64,000 nucleotides of DNA from DASRDE01 sp035938175. Its GTDB lineage: Bacteria; Vulcanimicrobiota; Vulcanimicrobiia; Vulcanimicrobiales; Vulcanimicrobiaceae. Positions 45,255 to 54,296 of the stretch are shown here, in pieces (within the stretch, counting starts at the first letter, position 1; each line of letters starts with the position of its first letter). Below the pieces are notes generated by a model. The model was not told where the DNA came from, made no database searches, and was given only the letters and a program-made list of their open reading frames with translations. The translations under genes and the position numbers were made by a program. The stretch spans positions 136,573-200,572 of the forward strand of contig DASZHD010000008.1 of NCBI GenBank assembly GCA_035938175.1, read 5' to 3'.

Positions 45255-48200
45255 TCGCCGGCTCCGGCTCGCGCTGCTGGGGCGCCGCCAGTTCCGCCGA
45301 AATGATCGAACTCACGCCGGCTTCCGCCATCGTCACGCCGTACATCCGGTCGGCCAGTTCCATCGTCTGCTTGTTGTGCGTGACCAAAATGATCTGCGAA
45401 TCCGTCGCGAGTTCGCGCACCATGTTCGAGAACCGCTCGACGTTCGTGTCGTCGAGTGCGGCATCGACCTCGTCGAGCAGATAGAACGGCGACGGACGCA
45501 CCTTGATGAGCGCAAAGATCAGCGCCGCCGCGGTCATCGCGCGCTCGCCGCCCGAGAGCGTCGGAAGCGGCATGAGTTTTTTGCCCGGCGGCTGCACGGA
45601 CATTTCGATTCCGGTCTCGGAGAGGTTCTCGGGATTGGTCTGCCACATCTTGGCCTGACCGCCCGGGAAAAGCTTCGCGTACATCTGCGTGAACGCCGCG
45701 GATACTTGCTCGAACGTTTCGTTGAACTTCGCCTGCGTCTGTTCTTCGATTTCGCGGATCGACTGCAACAGCGTCTCGCGCGCTTTCGAGAGGTCGTCGA
45801 GCTGCGCGCGCAAGAACGTTTCGCGCTGGGCGATCTCTTCGCGATCGGCTTCGGCGTTGAGATTCACGTTGGCGCTCAAGCGCGCAAGCTCTTCGCGAAG
45901 GCGCGGCAGCTCATCCGCGACGGTATCCGGTTCGTCCCGGTACCGTTCCTCGACGTCGCGGCATTCGTCGTCGGTCGCGGGATTCTGCGCGAATTGCGAA
46001 ACCAGCATGCCCAGTTCGGCTTCGATCTCGGCTAGGCGCGTGCGGTAGCTCTCTCCGCCGGATTGCGCTTCGCGTTCTTCGATCTCCGCGGAACGCAGCT
46101 CGCCTTCGAACCGCGTCACGCGATCCGCCAAAGATTCGCGGTGCTTGCGCGCGCCGTCGAACTTGCGGTCGGCTTCGCCGACTGCTGCGCGCAGCGATTC
46201 GACGCGGTGGCGCGCACCGTCGGTTTGCCGCGTCAGCTCTGCAATCTCGGCCATCATTTGCTCGCGTGCGGCGCTCGCGCGTTCGCTGTCCTGATCGATG
46301 ATCCCCAAACGCGCTTTCGCGCCATCGCGTTCGGCAATCAGTGTGGCGTGCCGCTCGCGCAGGTCGCCGGCGCGTGTCGTTACCTGCGCCTGCGCCTGCT
46401 CCGCCTGCGCGATCTGCTCGCGCGCCTGCGCCAGTTGCGCTTCGAGCCGCGCGCGCTCTTCGTCGCCGCGCGCGTCCTCGGGAGCTTCGGCTTCGTATCC
46501 GCGCTCGCGTTCGCGCGCCTCTTGTGCTCGCCGGTGCACGTCCGCTACCTTATCGCGCGCACTGGCCAGCTCGCGGTCGATACGCTCGACTTCCGCGGAA
46601 ACCGTCGTCATCTCGGTGCGGATCTCGGCAAGCGAGACTTCGACCGCGCCCAGCGCGGCTTGCACGCGGTCGCGCGAGGCGATCGCGGCTTCGGAAACGC
46701 GCGCGGCTTCATGCGCGCGGGATTCCAGATCCGCCAGACGCGATTGCATGCCGCCCAATTGTTCGCGCAGCGTTCGCGCCTGGACGCGGCGCGACAGAAT
46801 CGAACGCTCGCGCTGGTAGCGGCCGCCGGTGATCGCTCCGCCGCCGGCAATCTGTTCGCCCGAAAGCGTGACGACCGTGTCCCGTAGACCCAAACTGCGA
46901 ACGAGATAGATGCCGGTCTGCAGCGTGTCGACCACCAAAACGGCGCCGACGAGAAACTTGACGATGCCCTCGTATTGCGGCTCGGTGCGGATCAGCGTGT
47001 GGGCGTAGCCAATCACGCCGCGCACGTCGCGAAGCTCCGCCGTCAATTCCTTGCCGGAGCGGTTTTGCAGCGTGTCGAGCGGCAGAAACGTCGCGCGCCC
47101 GAGTTCTTTCATGCTCAAATAATCGATCGCGCGTTCGGCATCTTCCGACGTCCGCGTAATGATGTTCGAAAGGCGCGTTCCGAACGCCACGTCCATCGCC
47201 CGGGCGTACTGCTCGTCGGTCGTAATCAGGTTCGAGACGATGCCTTCGATGCCGCGCAAATCGCCCCGCTGCCACGCTTCGACAACCGCCCGCGTCCCCG
47301 GAACGTGCCCTTCGAGCGCATTTTCGAGCTCTTCGATCGTATGCAGACGCGATTGCGCGGCAGCGACTTCGCTGGAATACTCGCGATGCGCCGTCATCGC
47401 TTGCGTCAGATCGCTTTGGCTCTGCGTCACCGCGCGCTCCGCGTCTTCCACTCGCGCGCGTGCGTCCATCGCTTGCGTCTCCAGGTGTGCCAACTGCTGC
47501 TCGCGCTGGCGATACCGGTGCGTCGCGGCACCTGCGGCGATCTCGAGCTGCTCCGCCGCAGTGCGCGCCGCGGCGCTCTCCTGCTCCAGGCGTTCGGCTT
47601 CTGCGCGCGCGTTCTCGCCCTGGACGCGCCGTTCGGCTTTGCGCGCGGCGCGCTCGGAGGCGGCAGATTCCACCGCGCGCAGCTGCGTGAAGATCGAGTC
47701 CAGCCGCCCGCGAGCTTGCGCGAGCGCGCTTTGCGCCTGCAGCTCGGCTGCGCGCGCTTCCTCCAGCTCCGCATGCAGCGGCACGATGCGTCGTTCCAGC
47801 GCCGCGACCGCTTCTTGCAGCGTGTCGCGTTCGTGCTGAACGCGGGCCGCGTCTTCGGACGTCTGCGTGCTCTGCGCTTCCAACGCCTCGCGCCGGGCAA
47901 CGGCGGCGGCGTAATCCGCTTCAACCCGCGACAGCTCCGCACGCAGATCTTGGCTGCGCGTGCGCAGTTCTTCGGCGACCAGCTCGTGCTGATACGCCTC
48001 GGTGCGGGATTGCGCCAGCTGCGCGCCCAGCGTTGCCGCTTTGGCGGCCACCGCGCTGCGCAGCTCCTCGTTGCGTTCGAGCTGTTCGCGAAGCCGTTCC
48101 CGTTCGCCGCGGCGCGATGCGCTGGCGCGAATGTACGAGAGAATTTCCAAGTCGCGCACCCGCGCGTTCACCTTGCGGTAGCGCTTGGCGCGGCGAACCT

Positions 48201-48822
48201 GCGTGTCCAGCTCCGGAATGCGCCGCCCAAGTTCGGCGATCAGATCGTTGATGCGGATCGCGTTTTGTTCGGTCTGTTCCAGGCGGCGCATGGATTCGTT
48301 CTTGCGCGCCAGGAATTTGTTGATACCGGCGGTCTCTTCGAACAGCGCGCGCCGATCGGTGGGCTTGCTCGTGAGGATGGAGTCGATCTGGCCTTGCGAA
48401 ACGATCGAATACGACCCGGGACCCAAGCCCGTGCCCATGAGCAGATCGAGAATATCCCGCAGACGGCACTGATTGCGGTTGATGTAGTATTCGATCTCGC
48501 CGGCGCGGTATGCGCGGCGGGTGATTTCGACTTCGGTAAAATCGATCGGCAGACGGCGGTCGGTGTTGTCGAAGATCACCGAAACTTCGGCCAAACCCAG
48601 CGGTTTGCGTTTCTCATTGCCGGCAAAGATGACGTCTTCCATCTTGCCTGAGCGCAAACTCTTGCTGCTCTGTTCGCCGAGTACCCAGCGAAACGCATCG
48701 ATCAAATTCGACTTGCCGGAACCGTTCGGCCCCACGATAGCGGTGATTCCGCCGCCGAAGCCGAGGGTGGTCGGTTCGGCGAATGTCTTGAAGCCGAACG
48801 TTTTGATTTGTCTTAGTCGCAT
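45247..48822 (-). CDS. smc: Chromosome partition protein Smc
   Basis: Core ATPase of bacterial condensin. 1191 residues: an N-terminal Walker A head (GPNGSGKSNLIDAFRWVLGE), two long coiled coils (about 170-500 and 670-1010) extremely rich in Arg, Ala, Glu and Gln, a hinge (about 515-665, with GLRDTVVTLSGEQIAGGGAI), and the C-terminal head with TLSGGERAMTAAALIFAL and the Walker B YLLDEVDAALDD. ATG at 48822. Coupled to rnc as in Firmicutes; scpA and scpB are not in the window. Confidence 0.97.
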   Translation of the reverse strand: MRLRQIKTFGFKTFAEPTTLGFGGGITAIVGPNGSGKSNLIDAFRWVLGEQSSKSLRSGKMEDVIFAGNEKRKPLGLAEVSVIFDNTDRRLPIDFTEVEITRRAYRAGEIEYYINRNQCRLRDILDLLMGTGLGPGSYSIVSQGQIDSILTSKPTDRRALFEETAGINKFLARKNESMRRLEQTEQNAIRINDLIAELGRRIPELDTQVRRAKRYRKVNARVRDLEILSYIRASASRRGERERLREQLERNEELRSAVAAKAATLGAQLAQSRTEAYQHELVAEELRTRSQDLRAELSRVEADYAAAVARREALEAQSTQTSEDAARVQHERDTLQEAVAALERRIVPLHAELEEARAAELQAQSALAQARGRLDSIFTQLRAVESAASERAARKAERRVQGENARAEAERLEQESAAARTAAEQLEIAAGAATHRYRQREQQLAHLETQAMDARARVEDAERAVTQSQSDLTQAMTAHREYSSEVAAAQSRLHTIEELENALEGHVPGTRAVVEAWQRGDLRGIEGIVSNLITTDEQYARAMDVAFGTRLSNIITRTSEDAERAIDYLSMKELGRATFLPLDTLQNRSGKELTAELRDVRGVIGYAHTLIRTEPQYEGIVKFLVGAVLVVDTLQTGIYLVRSLGLRDTVVTLSGEQIAGGGAITGGRYQRERSILSRRVQARTLREQLGGMQSRLADLESRAHEAARVSEAAIASRDRVQAALGAVEVSLAEIRTEMTTVSAEVERIDRELASARDKVADVHRRAQEARERERGYEAEAPEDARGDEERARLEAQLAQAREQIAQAEQAQAQVTTRAGDLRERHATLIAERDGAKARLGIIDQDSERASAAREQMMAEIAELTRQTDGARHRVESLRAAVGEADRKFDGARKHRESLADRVTRFEGELRSAEIEEREAQSGGESYRTRLAEIEAELGMLVSQFAQNPATDDECRDVEERYRDEPDTVADELPRLREELARLSANVNLNAEADREEIAQRETFLRAQLDDLSKARETLLQSIREIEEQTQAKFNETFEQVSAAFTQMYAKLFPGGQAKMWQTNPENLSETGIEMSVQPPGKKLMPLPTLSGGERAMTAAALIFALIKVRPSPFYLLDEVDAALDDTNVERFSNMVRELATDSQIILVTHNKQTMELADRMYGVTMAEAGVSSIISAELAAPQQREPEPAIA

Positions 48823-49517
48823 AACAGTCTCGTGCGTAACGTGGTGAGTGCTTCGGCGGCAGCGTTTTGCTGCGCCGCTTTCTTCGATGGACCGGTCCCT
48901 TTTCCGAGCATCTCGCCGTTCACGCGAACCATCGACGTGAAGATCCGCTCGTGCGCCGGTCCTTCCCCTTGCTCGTCGTACACCGGCGTGCAGCCCAGAC
49001 GCGCCTGCGTCAGCTCCTGCAGCTGCGTTTTTGCATCGGCAATCGCGGCCACTTCGTGATCGAATGGTGCGATGTGCTCGCGTTCGACGAACTGCTGCGC
49101 GGCCTCCAGGCCGTAGTGCAAATACAGCGTTGCGATGAACGCTTCGAACGCGTCGGCCAGAATCGAGGTGCGGTGCGTTCCGCCGTGCGCGCGTTCGCCG
49201 GCGCCGACGAGCAGCAAATCGGCAAAACCCAAGCCACGCGCCGTTTGCGCGATCGCGTAGTCGCTCACGATGGCTGCCTTTCGCTTTGCGAGAACGCCTT
49301 CTTTTTCGTCGCCGTACGTCGCGTACAGCCAGCGCGCGACCACGAGCCCCAACACGGCGTCGCCCAAGAACTCCAGGCGCTCGTTGGAAAGCAGCAGCTG
49401 TTCCTTCGCCGCGCTTTCGTGCACGAATGCAGCGTCGATCGCCTCGAGCGCGTCCGCAGGAACGCCGGCGCGATCGAGCAGCGCACGAAGCCGCCGCCGC
49501 CGCGACTCACCGGCCAT
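48813..49517 (-). CDS. rnc: Ribonuclease III
   Basis: Cuts double-stranded RNA in rRNA maturation and mRNA turnover. 234 residues: the catalytic domain with NERLEFLGDAVLGLVVARWLY, AKRKAAIVSDYAIA and LADAFEAFIATLYL, then a C-terminal double-stranded RNA-binding domain (about 165-230). The ATG at 49517 is preferred; the frame is open 29 codons further upstream but that would overlap fabF. It lies 16 nt after fabF and overlaps smc by 10 nt. Confidence 0.95.
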   Translation of the reverse strand: MAGESRRRRLRALLDRAGVPADALEAIDAAFVHESAAKEQLLLSNERLEFLGDAVLGLVVARWLYATYGDEKEGVLAKRKAAIVSDYAIAQTARGLGFADLLLVGAGERAHGGTHRTSILADAFEAFIATLYLHYGLEAAQQFVEREHIAPFDHEVAAIADAKTQLQELTQARLGCTPVYDEQGEGPAHERIFTSMVRVNGEMLGKGTGPSKKAAQQNAAAEALTTLRTRLLCD

Positions 49518-49533
49518 GAGCGCACAAGGAAAG

Positions 49534-50781
49534 CTACTCCCGGACTTTGCCGAAAACGAGAACGCTGTTGTGCCCGCCGAAACCGAAGGAGTTGGAAAGC
49601 GCAACGTTCACCGGCGCTTTGCGGGCAACGTTTGGAACGTAGTCGAGGGTGCATTCCGGATCCGGAACTTCGTAGTTGATCGTGGGCGGCATCGTATCGT
49701 TTTGCACAGCTAGAACCGTAGCGACGCCTTCAATTCCGCCGGCCGCCCCAAGCGCGTGTCCGTGCATCGATTTCGTCGAGCTCACCGCGACGGCGGTGCC
49801 CGCTCCCAGCACGCGTTCGATGGCCTGCGATTCGGCTACGTCGCCCTGCGGCGTGGACGTTCCATGTGCGTTGATGTAGTCGACGTCGCCGGGCGCGATC
49901 CGCGCGTGCTTCACCGCGCGCTGCAAGGCGAGCTCTACGCCCTTGCTCTCGGGATCGGGTGCAACCAGATTATATGCGTCGGCGGATTGCCCGTAGCCGT
50001 ACATTTCGCAATAAATATGCGCGCCCCGCGCTCGCGCGTGCTCGAGGTCCTCCAAGATCAGAATCCCGGCGCCTTCGCCCAAAACGAAGCCGTCGCGTTC
50101 TTTGTCGAACGGGCGGCTGGCGCGCTGCGGATCGTCGTTACGCGTCGACATCGCTTTCATGGAGCAGAATCCGCCGACCGCAAGCGGCGAGATCGTCGCC
50201 TCGCTTCCGCCCGCAACCATAACGGGGGCTTCACCGCCGGCGACATAGTTGAATGCGGTGATCACCGCGTCGTTGCCGCTGGCGCAAGCGCTGGATACCG
50301 CGAAGATCGGGCCCCGGAATCCGAATTGCATCGAGATTTGCGCGGAAGCGGCGTTGGCCATGAGCATCGGAATGAAGAACGGGGTCACTTTCGCCCACGT
50401 GCCGTCCTTTTTCGCCTTTTCCGCGCTATGCCAGAACGTCAAGATGCCGCCGATGCCCGTGGCGATGATGACCCCGGTGGTCTCTAGCAATCCCGGCTCG
50501 GCGAGGTCGAGTTTGGAGTCCTCGATCGCTTCTTTCGCGGCAACGAGCGCGAAATGCGAATAGCGGTCCATTCGTTTGGCTTCACGCTTGCCCAGCAGCG
50601 CCTCGGCATCGAAATCTTTGACTTCGGCGGCAAATCTGGTCGAGAAGTCCGACGATTCGAAAACGGTAATGGGGCCGACGCCGCTTTCGCCGGCCGTCAG
50701 CCGGCGCCAGAACTCATCTTTGGTGTTGCCAAGGGGTGTCACCGCGCCCAAACCAGTGACGACCACACGTCGCTTGTTCAA
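49534..50781 (-). CDS. fabF: 3-oxoacyl-ACP synthase II
   Basis: Condensing enzyme for fatty acid elongation. 415 residues: VVVTGLGAVTPLGNTKDEFW, the nucleophile Cys166 in AVSSACASGNDAVITA, and the catalytic histidines in NAHGTSTPQGD and KSMHGHALGAAGGIEG. The TTG at 50781 has AAGGGA five bases upstream. First gene of fabF-rnc-smc-purH; the usual acpP neighbour is absent. It diverges from 50839. Confidence 0.96.
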   Translation of the reverse strand: MNKRRVVVTGLGAVTPLGNTKDEFWRRLTAGESGVGPITVFESSDFSTRFAAEVKDFDAEALLGKREAKRMDRYSHFALVAAKEAIEDSKLDLAEPGLLETTGVIIATGIGGILTFWHSAEKAKKDGTWAKVTPFFIPMLMANAASAQISMQFGFRGPIFAVSSACASGNDAVITAFNYVAGGEAPVMVAGGSEATISPLAVGGFCSMKAMSTRNDDPQRASRPFDKERDGFVLGEGAGILILEDLEHARARGAHIYCEMYGYGQSADAYNLVAPDPESKGVELALQRAVKHARIAPGDVDYINAHGTSTPQGDVAESQAIERVLGAGTAVAVSSTKSMHGHALGAAGGIEGVATVLAVQNDTMPPTINYEVPDPECTLDYVPNVARKAPVNVALSNSFGFGGHNSVLVFGKVRE

Positions 50782-50838
50782 AACGTCCCTTGGTTACGGC
50801 GGGTCCCGGCGGGTACCTCTTGCGAAAGAACGGCGCGG

Positions 50839-51597
50839 ATGCTCCTCACCGCAGTCGTCTTTGCAGCCGTCACGGCCAAGCTGCCAGCGACGTTCGTTCC
50901 GCCGCCGATCCTGATGTACCACCGCGTGGATACGGTCCGGCCGGCCGATCGCCTCGGCCGATCCCTGACGCTGGATCCGGCGCGGCTGGACCAGCAGCTT
51001 TCTTTATTGAAGGCGCGCGGGCTGGCGGCAATCAGCATGGAGGACCTGTACCGGCGGCTGCTCGCCGGACGGCCGCTGGACCGGGTGGTCGTCGCCACGT
51101 TCGACGACGGCTACGCCGATCAGTACCGCTATGCCGTGCCGATTCTACGCCGCTACGGCGCCACCGCGACGTTCTACATCGTGACGGGAAACGTGGGACG
51201 GCGCGGTCACCTGGACTGGACGTCCCTCGCCCGGATGGCCCGCGAGGGAATGGACATCGCCGCCCACGGCGTCGCGCATGACGACCTGTCGCTGATGACG
51301 GCCAAGCAGCAACGAGCGCAGGTCGAAGGGTCGGTCAACGTGCTGCGCGTGCGCCTGGGGGTGCGGGTCGACTCGTACGCCTACCCGTCCGGGCGCTTCA
51401 ACCGCACGACGCTGGCGCTGCTGCGCGAGGCGCGCGTTCCGCTGGCGGTAACGACCGATCGCCTGTACGTCCTGCCGCCGGAAAACAGCCTCGAAATCCC
51501 CCGGGTTCGCGTCCGCAGCGAATGGACCCCGGCCCAATTCTGGCAGGCCCTTTCGCGCGCCAGAGCCGCCGCTTCGGTCGTGCTGGCATCCATTTGA
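50839..51597 (+). CDS. Polysaccharide deacetylase-type exported protein
   Basis: 252 residues with an N-terminal hydrophobic segment (about 1-14, MLLTAVVFAAVTAK), probably a signal peptide or anchor. The NodB-type carbohydrate esterase 4 domain has ILMYHRVD, the metal-binding VVATFDDGYADQYRYAVPIL, a FYIVTGNVG strand, MDIAAHGVAHDDLSLM and SYAYPSGRF. It would remove N-acetyl groups from peptidoglycan, chitin-like or polysaccharide substrates. Its last codons contain the rpmA -35 box. Confidence 0.88.
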   Translation: MLLTAVVFAAVTAKLPATFVPPPILMYHRVDTVRPADRLGRSLTLDPARLDQQLSLLKARGLAAISMEDLYRRLLAGRPLDRVVVATFDDGYADQYRYAVPILRRYGATATFYIVTGNVGRRGHLDWTSLARMAREGMDIAAHGVAHDDLSLMTAKQQRAQVEGSVNVLRVRLGVRVDSYAYPSGRFNRTTLALLREARVPLAVTTDRLYVLPPENSLEIPRVRVRSEWTPAQFWQALSRARAAASVVLASI

Positions 51598-51622
51598 CGG
51601 CCGGGTGACGACCTGGTACAGT
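51594..51622 (+). promoter_or_regulatory. Sigma-70-type promoter for rpmA, close to a leaderless start
   Basis: TTGACG at 51594-51599, a 17-bp spacer, and TACAGT at 51617-51622. The -35 box overlaps the stop codon of the deacetylase gene. The expected transcription start near 51629 lies only 2-4 nt before the rpmA ATG at 51632, and there is no Shine-Dalgarno there, so the transcript should be almost leaderless. Confidence 0.6.
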
Positions 51623-51631
51623 ATTGCGGCT

Positions 51632-51913
51632 ATGTTCCTTTTCGATCTCCAGTTGTTCGCGTCCAAGAAGGGCGCGGGTTCCACGCGGAACGGCCGCGAC
51701 TCCAACGCACAGCGTTTGGGCGTCAAGAAGTTCGGCGGTCAAAACGTCCTGGCCGGCAATATTTTGATCCGCCAGCGCGGCACGCAGTTCTACCCGGGCC
51801 AAAACGTCGGTATCGGAAAGGATCACACGCTCTTCGCGCTCACGGACGGCATCGTCGAGTTCGCGACGCACCGCAATCGCAAGCACGTCCACGTGCGCAG
51901 TTCCGCCGCCTAA
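51632..51913 (+). CDS. rpmA: Ribosomal protein bL27 with cleavable N-terminal extension
   Basis: 93-residue large-subunit protein whose N-terminus reaches the peptidyl-transferase centre. The body is standard: ASKKGAGSTRNGRDSNAQRL, GNILIRQRGTQFYPGQNVGIG, HVHVRSSAA. It begins MFLFDLQLF, an extension like that of Firmicutes bL27, which is removed by the Prp protease after LQxF; the expected cut is between Phe9 and Ala10. Neither prp nor the usual preceding rplU lies in the window. A strong terminator follows. Confidence 0.97.
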   Translation: MFLFDLQLFASKKGAGSTRNGRDSNAQRLGVKKFGGQNVLAGNILIRQRGTQFYPGQNVGIGKDHTLFALTDGIVEFATHRNRKHVHVRSSAA

Positions 51914-51940
51914 ACAGCGCGCACGGAAAGAACGTATTCT

Positions 51941-51971
51941 GAGGACCTCCGGGTCCTCTTTCGTTTTTTGA
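51941..51971 (+). terminator. Rho-independent terminator after rpmA
   Basis: Perfect 7-bp hairpin GAGGACC-TCCG-GGTCCTC (51941-51958) followed by TTTCGTTTTTT. It lies 28 nt after the rpmA stop and 17 nt before the obg start, so obg is reached only by read-through or from a promoter within this short gap. Confidence 0.9.
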
Positions 51972-51987
51972 GGAACAAACCAGCGCA

Positions 51988-53247
51988 GTGCAGTTTATCG
52001 ACGAGGCGACGATCGCAGTGGCTGCCGGCAACGGCGGGGACGGCTTGGTTGCGTGGCGCCGCGAAAAATACATTCCGAAAGGCGGCCCGGCCGGAGGAGA
52101 CGGCGGACACGGCGGCAGCGTGTATCTGGAAGCTACGCCGGAGCTCTCTACGCTGGTGGAGTTTCGGTATAAACGACAGTTCGCCGGCGAATCCGGCAAG
52201 CCGGGCGGCACCTCCAACAAGTCGGGTCGCAGCGGCGACGATCTCGTGATCCCGGTCCCTGCGGGAACGATCGTCTACCGCACGCTCGAAGATCAGCCCG
52301 AAGCGTTTCTTGCCGATTTGCGCGCGGCGGGCGACCGCGTTTTGGTGGCTAAGGGCGGCCGAGGCGGTCTGGGCAACCAGCATTTCGCGACCAGTACGCG
52401 GCAAGCGCCGCGTTTTGCCGAGAAGGGCGAGCCCGGCGAGCGGTGCAGCGTACGCCTGGAACTGCGGCTGCTGGCCGATTGCGGCATCGTCGGGCTTCCG
52501 AACGCCGGCAAATCGACGCTCCTGTCGGTCGTTTCCGCGGCGCGTCCGAAGATTGCCGACTATCCGTTCACGACGTTGGAGCCGCAACTGGGCGTGGTCC
52601 GGATCTCGGACGAGGAATCGTTCGTCCTGGTCGACGTGCCGGGACTGATCGAAGGCGCCCACTTGGGAGCCGGCCTCGGCGATCAATTCCTGCGCCACGT
52701 GGAACGCACGCGCGTGCTGATCCACCTGCTCGACGGCGCGAAGCCGCTGGATGAAATCTTGCACGACAAGGCGGTGATCGAATCCGAGCTCGCCGCGTGG
52801 AACCCCAAGCTTCCCGAAAAGCCCACCATTTTGGCGGTTTCCAAGCTCGATCTGCCGGACGCGCGCGATCGGCTGAACGAACTCCGCGAACGATTTCCCC
52901 AGATTCGCGGAATCAGTTCCGCGACGAACGAAGGCGTTTCCGAGCTGCTTTACGCCGCTTGGCAAACGATTCAAGCGACACCGCTGCCGCCGGTGGAAGT
53001 TCCCCCCGCGCACATCCACTTGCGCCCCAACGAACCGTTCATCATCGCGCGCAAAGAAGACGCGTTCGTCATCACCGGCGAGCGTGTCGAACGTTTGGCG
53101 GCGATGACGAATTTCGATTCCGATGAAGGACTCGCCCGCTTCGAACAGATTCTGGCAAAGATGGGCGTTGAAAAGAAATTGCGCGAAATGGGCGCCGTCG
53201 AAGGGGATACCGTTCGCATCGGACCGTACGAGTTTACGTATAGTTGA
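51988..53247 (+). CDS. obgE: GTPase Obg (CgtA), ribosome assembly
   Basis: Essential GTPase for late 50S assembly and stress signalling. 419 residues: the Gly-rich Obg fold (about 1-155, GGPAGGDGGHGGSVYLEA), the G domain with GLPNAGKSTLLSVVSAARPKI, DVPGLIEGAHLGAGLGDQFLRH and SKLD, and a C-terminal OCT domain (about 335-415). The start is GTG at 51988; GAGG lies 15 nt upstream, rather far. Located between rpmA and nadD as in Firmicutes. Confidence 0.96.
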   Translation: MQFIDEATIAVAAGNGGDGLVAWRREKYIPKGGPAGGDGGHGGSVYLEATPELSTLVEFRYKRQFAGESGKPGGTSNKSGRSGDDLVIPVPAGTIVYRTLEDQPEAFLADLRAAGDRVLVAKGGRGGLGNQHFATSTRQAPRFAEKGEPGERCSVRLELRLLADCGIVGLPNAGKSTLLSVVSAARPKIADYPFTTLEPQLGVVRISDEESFVLVDVPGLIEGAHLGAGLGDQFLRHVERTRVLIHLLDGAKPLDEILHDKAVIESELAAWNPKLPEKPTILAVSKLDLPDARDRLNELRERFPQIRGISSATNEGVSELLYAAWQTIQATPLPPVEVPPAHIHLRPNEPFIIARKEDAFVITGERVERLAAMTNFDSDEGLARFEQILAKMGVEKKLREMGAVEGDTVRIGPYEFTYS

Positions 53248-53290
53248 AAGGCGGGTCTCGTGGCGCGCAACGCGATAGCTCCGTTCTAAT

Positions 53291-53902
53291 ATGCGGTTAG
53301 GGATTTTCGGCGGAACCTTCGATCCGATCCACAACGTCCATCTCTTCGTGGCCGAGTCGGCGCGCATCATGGAAGGTCTTGATCGCGTCTTGTTCGTTCC
53401 GACGAACAACGTGCATTACCGCAGTAAACCGCAAGCCGCGCCCGAACATCGCTGCGCCATGATTCTGGGCGCAATCGATTCCAATCGCAGCTTCAGTCTC
53501 GATGAAACCGACCTGCGTCCTGACTCCACCGGATACACGGCCGATTTACTGCCGAAGATCCAAGCCAAATACCCGGACGCATCGCTCGTGTTCATCACCG
53601 GTGCGGATTCACTTGCGAGCAACGCGTGGGTGCGCTTCGAAGACGTGTTGGAGGCGCTGGACTCGTTCGTGATCGCGCCGCGTGCGGGCATACGTGCCGA
53701 AGCGATAACGCGCGTTCTTGCGGCGGTTCCGCCGGCGATGCGATCGCGGGTAAAAACCTTGAATTTACCGGAGATGCCGGAGAGCGCGACGCTGATTCGT
53801 ACGCTGCTCTCGCAGGGAAAATCCGTACGGTATTTGGTTCCCGAGCCCGTTTGGAACTACATCGCGGCGCAGAACTTGTACGGTGTGGAAGCACCGGTTT
53901 AG
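53291..53902 (+). CDS. nadD: Nicotinate-nucleotide adenylyltransferase
   Basis: Converts nicotinate mononucleotide to deamido-NAD. 203 residues: LGIFGGTFDPIHNVHL contains the nucleotidyltransferase HxxH, FVPTNNVHYRSKP binds the substrate, and ISSTLIR-like SATLIRTLLSQGKSVRYLVP closes the site. Rsf/ribosome-silencing genes that often follow nadD are absent here. Confidence 0.95.
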   Translation: MRLGIFGGTFDPIHNVHLFVAESARIMEGLDRVLFVPTNNVHYRSKPQAAPEHRCAMILGAIDSNRSFSLDETDLRPDSTGYTADLLPKIQAKYPDASLVFITGADSLASNAWVRFEDVLEALDSFVIAPRAGIRAEAITRVLAAVPPAMRSRVKTLNLPEMPESATLIRTLLSQGKSVRYLVPEPVWNYIAAQNLYGVEAPV

Positions 53903-54296
53903 CGCGGCAGCCGCGCTGCTGCTGATCGCCGCATGCGCGCCGCCGCCGCTGGACGGCGTCTCGAACGCGCTGGCGGCATGCCAACGCGGCGCGCAGCATG
54001 ATGAAATACGCGACAGCGGAACCGTCGTGCGCGTTTTGGGCTACGGCGGATCGCATGAAGGGTTCTTGTTGATGATTCCGCTCGCGGCTGGGAACGGCTC
54101 CGATCGCGTGCTGCGCGCGTTTCGCGTTGAAGACAACACCGATATCACCGGGCCGATTCCGCTGCACGCCGGCGAACGGATTGCGTTTCAAGGGCAATTC
54201 GAGTGCAGCGACGACGCGATCCACTGGACGCACCGCGATCCGGCGGGACGCCACATCGACGGATACATCGAGGCAGATGGAAAAACGTATCGATAA
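53883..54296 (+). CDS. DUF3465-type lipoprotein
   Basis: 137-residue putative lipoprotein: ALLLIAAC is a lipobox (Cys18). The mature part resembles DUF3465: a GTVVRVLGYGGSHEGFLLMIPL segment, HAGERIAFQGQFECS, and the ending AIHWTHRDPAGRHIDGYIEADGKTYR, typical of that family. Function of the family is unknown. The GTG start lies inside the last codons of nadD (20-nt overlap), and its end overlaps maf by 20 nt. Confidence 0.75.
   Translation: MWKHRFSAAAALLLIAACAPPPLDGVSNALAACQRGAQHDEIRDSGTVVRVLGYGGSHEGFLLMIPLAAGNGSDRVLRAFRVEDNTDITGPIPLHAGERIAFQGQFECSDDAIHWTHRDPAGRHIDGYIEADGKTYR

Noticed and set aside
46975..48651. A 558-codon plus-strand frame opposite smc
   Set aside because: Antisense to the coiled coil of Smc; composition dominated by Arg, Ala and Leu with no domain.
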